From Musa acuminata AAA Group (taxonomy: Eukaryota; Streptophyta; Magnoliopsida; Zingiberales; Musaceae), in assembly GCF_036884655.1 (NCBI RefSeq), contig NC_088331.1, positions 20,944,001 to 21,008,000 on the forward strand: a stretch of DNA of 64,000 bases. The letters are read 5' to 3'. Under the pieces are notes generated by a model. The model saw nothing but the letters and a program-made list of their open reading frames with translations. It was not told the origin of the DNA and searched no databases. A program made the position numbers and the translations under genes. How positions within the stretch are numbered: the first letter of the stretch is position 1; every line of letters begins with the position of its first letter. This document shows, piece by piece, positions 1 through 10,980 of this stretch.

Positions 1-614
1 ATCTATATTTCTTGTAACTTAAAACTTAATTGAGGCAATACCTAGTTATGATATTTCCAGAGTTTGCTTCTTGAAGTCGTAAGGTGAATAAATACTGTTC
101 ATAGCAGGTGAAAAGTTAACTATCGATCGTAACTGCCACTCTAAATTATTAAATATCTTAGTGTTTTGCAGAAATTATCAAGGGGTTAATAAAGTTTCAA
201 TTTTTATCCATTTTGTTGGACACTTTTCTTGTGTAGTCCTTTATGAAATTGGTGATCATACATGTGACACAAATCTGATGATACATCACTGCAATATTAA
301 GGTGTACATGACACTGGTGAGAAAATTTTGATTAATCTGACAAATTATCATGTGATACATACACTTCATGCAAATCTGTCATCGCTCAATCAGTTACCTG
401 AGAATGTGAAATTAAAATTATTTTCAAATTGTCCTAGAATTACCTTAGTTCAAATTGAGGTGTGGCATAGATGGATGGACACTAGAGCACTGATTAAATC
501 TAGCCAGATACCAGCTTCAGCATCTGGTCGAACTGGTATGGTAGCATTACCAGTGCTTAGTTGGAGTCCTGACCGGTGTTGACAAGGCTAGCAGTAACTG
601 GTCAGTCCATTTAA
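1..614. other. Non-coding, probably intron; nothing recognised
   Basis: AT-rich sequence in which I find no exon of the downstream helicase gene and no repeat I recognise. An open frame at 328-582 has no similarity I know and no splice context, so I do not call it. By position this is most likely part of a long intron or 5' region of the helicase gene whose exons begin at 2167. Confidence 0.5.
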
Positions 615-1036
615 ATGGGCAATTTAATATTGCAAATGGATTATCTAATCGATTATTTTTAATGAATAGATCTGATTGCAGCTTCAAATATGCTATTCAA
701 AGGGATCAAATAGGAAATAATACTCTGAATCATATAACTATAATGAAATATGCGATCAACCATCATTTATTGAATTTGAAAAAGAGTAAGAAGAAATGGT
801 TTGATCCTCTTATTTCTCGAATCGAGAGATCCATGAATTGGGATCTTGATGTATATACAAATGGTCCAATGAGAGTAAGAATTTCAGAACATCTGGAACA
901 TTTTGTTTTCGAACAGAAGAACCATTTTCAAGTAGTGTTCAATTGGTTATGTATTAATCAATATTCAATTGATTGGTCCGAGGCTATCAACAAACAGGAT
1001 TTGTCTAAGTCACTTCGTTTCTTTTTGTCCAAGTCA
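615..1036 (+). pseudogene. ycf2: Nuclear insertion of chloroplast ycf2 (NUPT), internal fragment
   Basis: The plus-strand frame reads as a piece of the plastid protein Ycf2, a very large chloroplast protein associated with the inner-envelope import motor. Visible landmarks in order are [48 protein letters not shown] and [12 protein letters not shown], all in the order I remember for Ycf2. Only about 140 codons of a roughly 2,000-codon gene are present. The frame has no ATG of its own, is preceded by in-frame stops, and similarity ends where Ycf2 should continue with its Leu-rich stretch. Several substitutions from the usual Ycf2 sequence suggest an old transfer. It sits upstream of helicase exons, probably in an intron. 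That the frame is still open over this length may be chance. Identification is from recalled family sequence, not a search. Confidence 0.82.
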
Positions 1037-2166
1037 TATTAGTGAGTTTAATGCTTTTTACCCCATTTATTTTCTTGAGTTTTATTCCTCAAGATTATTT
1101 TCTTTTTATTGTTTCTATCATGATTGCAAAGGCAGGAATGCTTCTATGGTGCCCCACTCATTTTTTTTTCAAGTTGCAAAGGCATCTATTGCTGTTTTTA
1201 TTGGTACTGTTGTTGTGGGAATTTTATGCAGTGATTACATGCCCTTTTATGCAGTTGCATAGATGTTCATCTAGTGCTTAGATGGTCAATGACACTTAGG
1301 TTTCCTAGATGTGCCAAATTCAGTACCTCTTGTCCTAGCCTGACCACTTAATTTTCCCAAAGTGTTCCCCGGTAGAACAATCCTCAAATCCCATTGGAGT
1401 AGTAGCAAGAGTTACTGTTGAGTGTTCTAGTAAACCATCATCACCAGCTCTTCGGATTGCCAACCTCACTATGATGGTTGGTCTAGTGGCCTTCACATTT
1501 TGGTCTTTGAAATGCTAGCTCATTTTTTTGCATCACTTGCCATGCCTCCATTAGGAATGCACCCTTCCTAACAGTTCCATCTTTACCTCAAAAGGATTGA
1601 AGTGTCTTCAAGATGTGAACTAAAAATGAAGATAATATATTAAACTTTATTAATGCAATAAAAGATGACAAGGGATTCATATGCCCCATTGTCTTTGAGG
1701 CACTCATAAAATCATTGATTTTCTATTTATTAACATATTAAAAGGAAATAGTACTAGTTAAAAATGGCATTCCCAGTACACAAGGCTCCCACCAATGCAA
1801 TACTACTGGTTATTACTTATTCGATTGAGTGCATTTTCGGTCAACTAATGTAAAGCATATTTTACAAGATTTGGGTGAGGATTTGCTATGGATAACACAA
1901 TCAAGATTGGTGCAAAATCAGTAATACTGGAATTGGTTTAGATACTCGATGCTAGAAATTTGAGTTTCTATCTCATATTCTAGAACTATTATCTGATAGC
2001 TCATAATCTAGACTTAAGCTTGCAGCTCTGTTTTTCAGGCTGAAAAATCGTGTATGCTACTATACCTCTATGTAGTACATCCTTTAGTTAAAAGCTTTCT
2101 TAGATGCTTTACATACGCCATAAGAGCCTGATGTGTACTCTTTGATATTCACCAGCCTTGTTGCAG
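1037..2166. other. Non-coding, probably intron upstream of helicase exon
   Basis: No exon, RNA gene or repeat recognised. Frames at 969-1262 and 1042-1281 are hydrophobic readings of T-rich DNA and are not called. The segment ends in a good 3' splice site (pyrimidines then TTGCAG) at 2161-2166, directly before the first recognisable helicase exon. Confidence 0.55.
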
Positions 2167-5100
2167 AAGGTTCTGGATCCTCCAGATGTGGATATCATTG
2201 AAGATGCGTTGAATCTGCTAGTCAAAATTAATGCATTGGACAAGCCTCTTTCTAGCAGAGGCCGCCATGAGCCAACATTCTATGGTTGCTTGCTCGATAG
2301 TCTGCCTCTCTCATTTGATGCTTCAGTTCTAGCTTTAAAGTTTGGTGAGATTGGTATGCTTCAAGAAGGAATACTCATTGGTATACTAATGGATGTTCAA
2401 CCATCACCAATTTTTCAACCTTTTGGCAGTCAAAATTTGGTACTAACAGTTGCATTGACTTAACTTTTGGTTCGTAATTTTTTATATCTGATTATTTTTA
2501 CTGTGTTATTGATCTGAAGTATGTAGACAATTATTTTGAGGATGACAAAAGCAACGAATTGCCGATGGGCAAGAAAGAAACAATATTTATGGCAAACTTG
2601 TGTGCCTTTCAGTTTTGGCAACATGTTTTTAAGGTAATTCATTTAGTCTCAGCTTTTGAATATTGATATATTATGGGCCCATTCACTACCCTAAAGGAAT
2701 TTGTCATTTTGTTAGTAGGGAATCGGACCTAAGTTTTTCAAGCTCTGCTGAGCAATATAAGAAAAAGATTAGGGCCGTTATGCAAGGGTAATCAGATTGA
2801 GAACGACAATTAGAGACAAGAGCAAGAGCTTTATCATAGATGAAAGTGCCAAGATATGAAATTGTTTCACAGGATTGCTTTTTAAATGGACTTGCTCTTT
2901 TATCATTTCATGTTATACGTGATAAACAGACTAGTGATTATGGCATGGTTCAGAATCTGACATTTTCTTAGAATTGGAAACATAAATTTCTGTACTCAAG
3001 CTCATACACTTGATTCCAACTGAATAATTAACTTTGTTGTTTATCTTGGATTAAGAGGTTCATTGGGTTTCCAGCTATGACATTAATTTACTTCTGGTAG
3101 AGTATCAAATTTTTTTTAGTCGGTTGCACCCAAATTAGTGTGTTGCAGTAGCTTTGTCAAAAAAGCAATGCATATTACTTTGTACGCCATATCACCTGAA
3201 ATAACTGACCTAACTAAACAAATATGCTTGCCCTAGCTCATCTCATTGATAAAGATAATCTTAGTGAAGAAACTAAAGGACTAATGATCTATCTGACTAA
3301 TTTTGTATTTTATCAATTTGGTACATTAAAAATAGATCTTTTATTGTGGATGTATAGATTCCTGTGTAGAGTGAATGTGAACTTATAATTCTTTCTTTTG
3401 ACTATTCTTACGAGATAACATCACTGAGTTCTATATTCTTTTTTAATTTCTAACTAATATCACCATGCTTGAAGGATAAACACCGTCTTGAACGACTAAA
3501 GCAAGAAATCAACATTGATGAGCCAAGGACATCAGAAGTCCTGATCTCTGATCTTGAAGAGGAATGGTGCTCATTTCACAATCTTGTGCAGACCTCTCTG
3601 CACAATGTCTCCGAAATCTGTAAGCAACCATTGATATGTAGTTAATTCTTAATGCAACATGTTTCTCTGCTTTTTAGCTTTAACAAATGTCCTGCAGATG
3701 AAGATATTATCAACATAATGCATCGTTTTAGGCCCAAGTTTTTGGCAAAAATTGGGGTTCATGGTTGCTTTGAGCCTTATGCATTTAAGCACAAATGTCT
3801 TTTGCAATCAGAATCAGCAAGAGATACAGATGCCCTAGAACTAGGATATGAGAACCCTGATGCTACAACTGGGACAACCTGCATTGCTGTACCATATGTT
3901 TCTCGAGATGATTTCCGAGCTACTTCAGTGTCTGAGAAACTGATGAATCTCATTAAAGAAGTATAATTCAACATCCTTCTCTTTCTGTTCCCTTGCATTT
4001 CTTTACTTTTATTACCTACATGTAATTCATGAATTCCAATATAATTTTGAACCTCATTATGTTGAACAGATACGTATGAAGTACACGGAAGACAACTCAT
4101 ATAATCAGCATAACAATGTACATAATGTAGTTTCTCAAGTCACTGAATCTGCTCTATGTAAATTCTTCATTATTGGGACATGTAACAAGGGGACACAATG
4201 TTGCTTTTCTCATTCACCTCAGGCCAGAAGACCTCCTTGCAGGTTTTTCCATACATTTCAGGTAATTGTTCATTACCTCTTGCAATATTCTGTTTGTCAA
4301 TTTTCACATGATGTTTAATGTTATACATGAAAGGGTTGGTGTGTCACACAAGATCAAACTAGAATCTGTTCACTTCAATAAAACGATGGCATGCTTAGGT
4401 AGCTAATTCTTGGATTATGCATTGCTAACATGACCAAGTATTAGATCAATTTAATAGCTCTTTTCCTTTTTACTATTTTAACTTCTTTTGTTCATAGCTA
4501 AATAAAGGACAGGCCAGTAGCATTTCTTAAACAATGTCTTTTGCTTTCTCCTTGGTAGTTATCATATAAGTCGTTGTACTTTCCTATGTTGAAGAATTGA
4601 TCAGCGATTAAATTTTAGAAAGTTATTGTTACTTTTAGAATGAGTCTCTTAATTCATCTTTTTCTAAGGTAGCCAATCAGCCGGTACATTGTTTTCTAAT
4701 AATTAGTTGCAAGCAAAGAAGGATTGTAGTGTTGACTAAAACAGTACCAATTCTCAACTTGATTTCTCAGATGCCTTTTCCTCAAGTTTTCATCTAATGA
4801 GTTCCAAAAGTTGCATCGGAAGCTAAATTATAAAGGTGAAGTCTACTTCATATCTTGGAATTAAATTAGCCACAATACTGACAGAAGCAACCCAAGGATT
4901 TAAATATTTCACAAGATGGGGTTTCTACATGTTGCTGACACAGTATGAGATGGCAGAATACTGTTGGCACTCTCCCTATTTTAGATGAAACATGACAAAA
5001 GTTGATTGGCCTAATTATAATATAAAAGTCAAAATGGCTTCACACTCAGAAAAAAAAAAGGATCCACAGAACCCTACGGCTGCTGTAAATATGTGTTTAT

Positions 5101-7171
5101 TGATTTGTATGCTACTGAATATATTAAGTCTTCTTAAGAAAGAGGAAGAGAAATGAAGAGAGGACGAAGGAGGTGAAAGAGGAACAGAATCGCCTACCGA
5201 TCTAATGAGACAAAGGAGAGTAAGTCTTCTTAAGAATTCAATGGGACCTTACTCTCCTTTGTCTCATTAGATCGGTAGGCGATTCTGTTCCTCTTTCTCC
5301 TCCCTCCTCCTCTCTTCATTTCTCTTCCTCTTTTTCCATTGCCTCTTCCTTTCTTTTCCTCCACTATGTCCCCTTCTTCCATTCCTCCTTCCTCATCCTC
5401 TTTCTCCACCTCCATCTGTTCGTTTCTCTTCTTCTTCCTTTTTGAGTTCTCGGTATTTATCGGTGTACCATGTGTTGGTACCTCAGTTGATGCATATTAG
5501 GTTGACCAGGGACTAATATAGATGGTTGCAAGACAACAATTCTTGCTCACATACCTACTAGATCTGAGATATCTTCTGATAGCTACTAAACTTTATGTAT
5601 TGGAAGAAGAAAAAATAATAAATTCACAGATCAGAAGAAATCTTTTAATTTCATATTTGATATGATTACAACTAATACAAATTATCAAACAGGAAATTGG
5701 AAAAAAATTCAATGGGAATAGAACAAATTAGATAAAAGGTTCTTCAATGTTCATGTAATTACAACCATATATTGGTTTTTTTATCTATGCTTTCAACCAG
5801 CTATTTTTTTCTCTTACGGACTCAAAAGTGAAGCACTATATTGCTGTGATGACAAGGGTACTTGTTTTTCTCACAAAAATATGTGGATTTATAATTATGT
5901 CAATCTTTTCCTTTTCCCTGGCTGTACTGTCTCTAATGTGGTAGTTGTACTATGAATGAACAGGGCTGCCGTAATGGAGATTCATGTTTCTTTTTACATG
6001 ATTACACCCCATGCTTTGCAATGACTGCTGCATCTAGTCTGTGCTTACAAGAAGATGCAAGTACTCTGGCCTATTCTCTTTTAGAGTTGTTGCCCTTCAG
6101 GACCAATGATTATGTTCTTATATTGAATGATAAGGATCTCTTTTTTTCATGTAACCTGTCACAATGGTATGATCCTCACAAGATAGTTGCTACTACACAT
6201 CATCCATACTCTGAGTCTGAGTTGTCTTCATATGGGATCAAGATACTATGGAATATAGCTCAACCCTGGCAATCCATATTGAAAACAGAAGAATTTCCCA
6301 TTTCTTGGGGACGAGTGAAATGTGTATTATGGTTTGCTGATATTAAGGATGATGCAACGGCAGAGCACAATCTTTTACAGAATTTCTTCCACTATCTTGC
6401 TGTCAGAATGTTGGCTGATGCCTTATATGATATGCATGTAATTATAACCATCAATAACATGAAATTTGCACAGCTACAGGTATGATTAAGTTACCTATTG
6501 AATATTAATTATATGTTTAATGGAACAAGCTGGTGTCTTATTGCTCAGTTTTTCTGGATCTTCAATACAAAAATATTTTGAGAAAGAATGACCATACAAA
6601 CAAAATATACAATAACATGACCATACAAGCTGTGTTGTTTTTTATTTTTAATTTACATTGTTATTAAATACTAGACCTGGAAGATTTATTGACTTAATTT
6701 AGAGTGTTGCCTCTATGTTTCAATGGTTCCCTGTCTACTACATGTTTCATCTCATCACTATAACTTATAGGTTTTCAAATCCAGACATTTTTCTTTTGAA
6801 ATGCATTTTTATTGGCAATATTTTGATGTCCACCCTTGAATTCAGTAAAGCATGATATGATTTGTTCATATGAAATGTTTTCATCCTGATCATTATCTTC
6901 ATTTGCGTGATTTGTGATCAAATAGTAATATAAAGGCTCATTATCAGTGTTGAATTTTCTTTTCTTTTTTTTGAAATATGCCTTTCAGGTGGAAAGATTG
7001 GCGAGGGAGTGTTTTTTCTTTCTTACCCAGTCATTTCCATTTGATGAAACAAGTTTTGGGAAGTTCTCAGGTTCCAGGGGAACTACAAGGTCCAATCAGG
7101 TCTCTGTGCCAATCTCTTATGTTTTTCGTATGTATCCACCAGTTGGCATACAATTTGCGGACTATAATTAA
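2167..7171 (+). CDS. DExH8: DExH-box RNA helicase with two CCCH zinc fingers (DExH8-like), C-terminal part
   Basis: C-terminal 561 residues of a DEAH/DExH ATP-dependent RNA helicase of the plant DExH8 type (Arabidopsis At2g47680; about 1,000 residues). The DEAH and helicase-C motifs are upstream of the window. Exons: 2167-2439, 2520-2633, 3475-3619, 3698-3960, 4070-4261, 5964-6479, 6989-7171 (stop TAA). All introns are GT-AG, and the frame is continuous across them (one codon, Tyr, is split between 3619 and 3698). Residues 1-90 are the helicase-associated HA2-type region (VLDPPDVD, LPLSFDASVLALKFGEIGML). Zinc finger 1 is residues 295-313 (C-X7-C-X5-C-X3-H). Finger 2 is 322-341 (C-X8-C-X5-C-X3-H), and the 1.7-kb intron splits its codons. 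The remainder matches the conserved plant tail (VKCVLWFAD, VERLARECFFFL, PISYVFRMYPP). Expected role: RNA unwinding or RNP remodelling with RNA contact through the fingers; the exact substrate is not known to me. Nothing in this part is broken. Exon borders are inferred by family comparison; cDNA would settle them. Confidence 0.92.
5125..5333. repeat. Near-perfect 86-bp inverted repeat in helicase intron
   Basis: Left arm 5139-5224 and right arm 5248-5333 are reverse complements with 3 mismatches in 86 bp, separated by a 23-bp loop. A 16-bp direct repeat beginning TAAGTCTTCTTAAG occurs at 5125-5140 and again at 5221-5236, overlapping both edges of the left arm. The pyrimidine-rich sequence continues past the right arm to about 5450 without a partner on the left, so this looks like a local inverted duplication or a small foldback element. 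It lies inside the 4262-5963 intron, so the pre-mRNA would contain a long hairpin. Confidence 0.9.
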
Positions 7172-8798
7172 GGCTGTAAAAGGATTCTGGTATACAATTT
7201 GCCTATGCAGCAGTGCTCCAGAATCCTAGATTGTTCATAGTATAGGTGTTATGGAAGTGATCGTTTGCGGTTTCTTGACTGTTCATAGTTTTAGACCAAG
7301 AATTTTGACAATGTGAAGTTAAGGAAGTGAAATTCACCTTTCTTTTGTTTCTTTCTTGTGCTTAAGTTCTGGTGCTTAAGTCTTGGAATGACCATGTATG
7401 TCTATCAACTTTCCAAGTATAACTTGTGTTGGTGAGGAAAGTATAACTTTCCAAGTATAACTTACAGAAGCTCAAGATGTATGAAAAGAGAGTGATGGCG
7501 AGGAAGGTGATGCTGAAGATGAGAACAATGACGAAGGTGATACAGAAGATGACAACCTTGTAGTATTTGTTACCGCAGACTTGACGCATTACATATCTGC
7601 GTAAGGGGATTGTAGTAAGCTTATCATCCCTCATTTTTATTGGATGGTTTAGTCGTTTTGACCTTGTATAGTTGCTTGGATGTCACGAACGAATCTGGAT
7701 TTTGTCCTATGGCTCCATCCAATCTTGTGCCATCCTTTTCCATCTTCAGATATGAGAAAATTTCTCTGATATGTTGGAGAGTCTCAAGGAGTGGAGACGA
7801 GAGGATGCACTGGAGCAACCGGCAATGGGCGACAAACAGTAGGCATCAACCATGCGAATCGCTCCTCTTTGTGCTAGTCCATCAAAGTTTTACAAAAGAA
7901 AGTGTAGCTCTTTGTGCAAAAATAGCAAAACTTTGATATGGATACTAGTATGTTGAATTTACCATGGTGATTCAGTCGTCTAACTCTAACTGCATTAAAA
8001 GTGCCTTGATATACTATTGTTATTCAGTTATCTTAATGAGGATATCCCGATGCGTAACAGATTAATTTTGGATGAAGCCTTTCTCAATAGCAATCATTAA
8101 GCGTTCATAAGCCTTAACGCTAAAGCTTCACATTGGATGCTAGTCCTATCCAAAATATAGGACTGTCCTACAACAAGTAATCACCTTTGTGATCTAAAAT
8201 AAGATCTTTATATTAAAAAGGACCTTCAATTAAAAGTTTCAAAAAAAAAAAAAGGGGATAAATTTATTAAAAAATTATAATTTTTTTTTTTTTTGTGTAT
8301 CAAAATGGGTTCATCATCAAAATACAAACTTATTACCAAAAGTAAATATTAACTAGAGTAGTATAAATAGTATAACAATAAATTAATCACAAAATGAGAC
8401 ACTAAATTTTTTACATGAAAAATTCAATGCGAGAATTCTAATGGCGTTCTTGATATCATTATTTGAAAAAACTTATTGTAGATCGACACCATTAGAATTG
8501 TAGAGCTTTTTACAAGGATTCTTCACGTAAAATTTAGGCCAAAATCAACGAAGTTTTACTGCTTGATCGTATAGAAAAAAAAACTCAAAACCTTAACTTT
8601 CTATCTCCTTTTCTCTCTCTATTCTTTTTCTGCAACGTCACTATTTCTACCATTCACACACCTTGCACATCTCCACTTTCTTTTTCTTTTTTTTCTTTTA
8701 TTTTTTTAATAAATCAGATTTGGGCTCAATGCCCAAATTAACATGTCTAAACCTACCTATGGGCTGGACCGAACAATTCTCCCCCTCCAACTCATATA
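7172..8798. other. 3' flank of helicase gene; unassigned AT-rich DNA
   Basis: The first few hundred bases should hold the helicase 3' UTR; I see no clear AATAAA near the stop. A short repeated phrase (TCCAAGTATAACTT) occurs twice around 7410-7465. Frames at 7362-7936 overlap on both strands and match no family I know. 8220-8300 has long A and T runs. 8580-8710 is pyrimidine-rich. No gene is called. Confidence 0.5.
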
Positions 8799-9260
8799 TG
8801 TTAGGAACGAGTCGGCATTAAGAGGGGGGTTGAATTAGTGCAGCGGATAAAAACGTCGGTTCTAAAAAATTCTTTCATACGTTGAAAATCGATTTCAGAA
8901 ACTTGAAAGCGTATGCGAGTATAGGCATAGTAAAAGCACAGTAAAGAGGAGAGGCAATTTGCTATAAAAGTAAAGTGCTCAAAGGAAATGCAAACTAGAT
9001 TTTTATAGTGGTTCGGTCATCGTGACCTACATCCACTCCGCCGATTCCTCTTCTATCGAGGCCACCGGCATCCACTATCGGTCTTCCTTCAATAGACGAA
9101 GACCAACCACCTTTTACAACTTGATTATCCTTTTACCGGGTTTAGGAGATAACCCTTACATCCCCACTTACTCATCACTCAAACTATTCTAACACTTAGA
9201 ACTTTTGAGAGGAGTTCACACATAGCAGCATTTCTTTCTATTTTTACTCTCAAGTCTTCT
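8799..9260 (-). mobile_element. Sirevirus-type copia LTR fragment, U5 end
   Basis: Begins with the LTR terminus TGTTAGGAACGAG, then the G run and TTGAATTAGTGCAGCGG seen at the same end of the other Sirevirus-type LTRs here. It continues with the GGTTCGGTCA / GACCTACATCCAC and AGGAGATAACCCTTAC blocks they share. Reading in element sense it is minus strand. It is lost at about 9240-9260, where Angela-type LTR sequence starts. No primer binding site precedes it, so it is a 3' LTR or solo LTR remnant. Confidence 0.8.
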
Positions 9261-10020
9261 GGTAATTGAGGACAGACAAGTCTAACAGATTGAATTCCCC
9301 TGTATCGTTTGGGGACTGTGACGTAGTGGCTTGGTACGTCCGTAGTCGATGAGTCGAGTGAATCATTATGGAGATAACAATTCACTAAGTTAGAATGAGT
9401 TCTAACAGGTATGACTCATGGCCAGCTTGATATTGGGCCTAGAGAGTTACACACATTTGGTGGGTGTTGTGACGAGTAAAGGTTCAGATATGAGATATCC
9501 GCCGTACCCCTTATCTTATTGGATATCCAATAAGCCCTTGAATTATTGGATTCTATGGATGAGATCCACTAATCTAATAAGCTTGGGTAGTTGGATGAAG
9601 ATCCAATACTCAATAGAGTAGAATCTATTAGGGTTAAGTTGACAAGAGACCTCTATAAATAGAAGTGAACTAATGGTTCATAGGCTAGACCCTTTTGAGT
9701 TGCCTCTCTTATTCTCCTCCCCTTCTCCTTCACAAATAGCAGGCTTAGAGTTTTGATGAGCATCGTCGCGGCCTTGTTGTGTGGATCACTACTAGAGAGG
9801 AGGACACTTAACCTCCTTTACCCTCTCTTAGAGATATGTAGGGATTCAGGGATATACGATCTCCCTAGGTAACATAATCTTTCATATATGCAGTTTTAAG
9901 TTTCACAGTTTTTGCGCACCAATCTTTGCATGATGACGAACACATCTTTGAAAAATTAGGGATTTTGTTTTTAATGTTATTCCGCTGCTTATGTGATATC
10001 GCTCCCTAGATTTCCCAACA
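9261..10020 (+). mobile_element. Angela/Tork-type copia LTR, 5'-truncated
   Basis: Matches the second half of the LTRs at 38606-40101 and 45468-46962, in the opposite orientation: GGTAATTGAGGACAG, CCCCTGTATCG, a TATA-like CTATAAATAG near 9653, and the final TTTCCCAACA ending exactly at 10020. The 5' half is missing. The next base starts an integrase fragment rather than a primer binding site, so this is a 3' or solo LTR remnant. Confidence 0.85.
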
Positions 10021-10146
10021 TCAGGATGACAGAAATAATACCTATAAGTTTCCTTGGGATATCTCATGAATTTGCACCGCTTCGCCCTGAATTCCAACTT
10101 ATCGGGGTTGTGTCGTTTAATATGGGTAGGACAACCCCAAATCTTA
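10021..10146 (-). pseudogene. Angela/Tork-type pol scrap (end of integrase)
   Basis: About 125 bp equivalent to roughly 41870-41990 of the younger Angela-type element. The minus strand reads through KIWGCP-like, then YPKETYRYYF and HPD, the GKK/C-terminal integrase region of copia pol. Too short to be functional. It is trapped between two LTR pieces of opposite orientation. Confidence 0.8.
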
Positions 10147-10728
10147 AATCCCTACAGATCTGTAAGAGAGGATGAAGGAAGTTAAGCGGCCTCCTCTCTA
10201 GCGGTGATCCACACAGCATGGCTGCGATGATGCTCCTCAAATCTCCAGGCCTGGTATTCGAGAAGGAGAAGGGGAGTTGAGAATAGGAGATGACAACCAA
10301 GAGAAGCTCTAGCATATGAACCTTTAGTTCCCTCTTATTTGTAGAGGCCTTCCTATCAACTAAACCTTAATGGATCCGACCCTATTGGGTATTGGATCTC
10401 CATCCAACTACCCAAGCCTATTAGATTAGTAGATCTCTATCCAATAATCTCTCATTGGTTCTTATTGGATCTCATCCATAGGATCAAATAATTCAGGGGC
10501 TTAATGGATATCCAATAAGATAGGGGGTTCAATGGATATCTCATATCCGAACCTCTACTCGTCGTAATGCCTACCATATATATGATGACCCTTTAGGCCC
10601 AAAATCAAGTTGACCGTGAGTCATATCTATTAGAACTTCTTCTAGCTTAGTGAATTATTATCTTTATAATAATTCACTCGACTTATCGACTACAGACATA
10701 CTAGGCCACTACGCCGTAGTCCCCAAAC
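10147..10728 (-). mobile_element. Angela/Tork-type LTR fragment, opposite orientation
   Basis: Minus-strand LTR sequence equivalent to about 38790-39230: GTGATCCACACAG, CTCCTCAAATCTCCAGGCCT, AATTCACTCGACT, CACTACGCCGTAGTCCCC. Both ends are missing. With the neighbouring plus-strand LTR and pol scrap it forms a rearranged cluster rather than an element. It stops within about 50 bp of the equivalent LTR position where the 9261 fragment begins. Confidence 0.82.
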
Positions 10729-10980
10729 TGTCATGGCCTTAGCTGGAATTGCCTAAGGCGTGAGGCACCCTTACGGCAAAGACGTGAACTTAGCTTGCGT
10801 TGCCTAAGTCGCGCTTCGCCCTTGCGATTTGCATATGCAAAGATCAGCCCACTTGTAACCTCTCGTAAGTCCCGAAGGACCTGTAAAAAGAGAAAGCTGA
10901 TTAGTTCGAAGAACGAGCGACGGACAAGTCCTGACATCTCGCGAAAAGGGGAAGCTTTACAAGCAATTCAGTGAGCACCT
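10729..10980. other. Unassigned short segment between retroelements
   Basis: About 250 bp with a different base composition (GC richer: CCTAAGGCGTGAGGC, CTCGTAAGTCCCGAAGGACC). It resembles internal or LTR sequence of a plant gypsy element in style, but I cannot assign it. The last five bases before the next LTR are CACCT. Confidence 0.4.

Noticed and set aside
328..582. Frame of 84 codons as an upstream helicase exon
   Set aside because: It does not resemble the helicase segment expected before the 2167 exon and lacks splice sites at its edges.
7362..7936. Overlapping frames downstream of the helicase as a small gene
   Set aside because: They lie on both strands, share no motif with a known family and sit where the 3' UTR and flank are expected.
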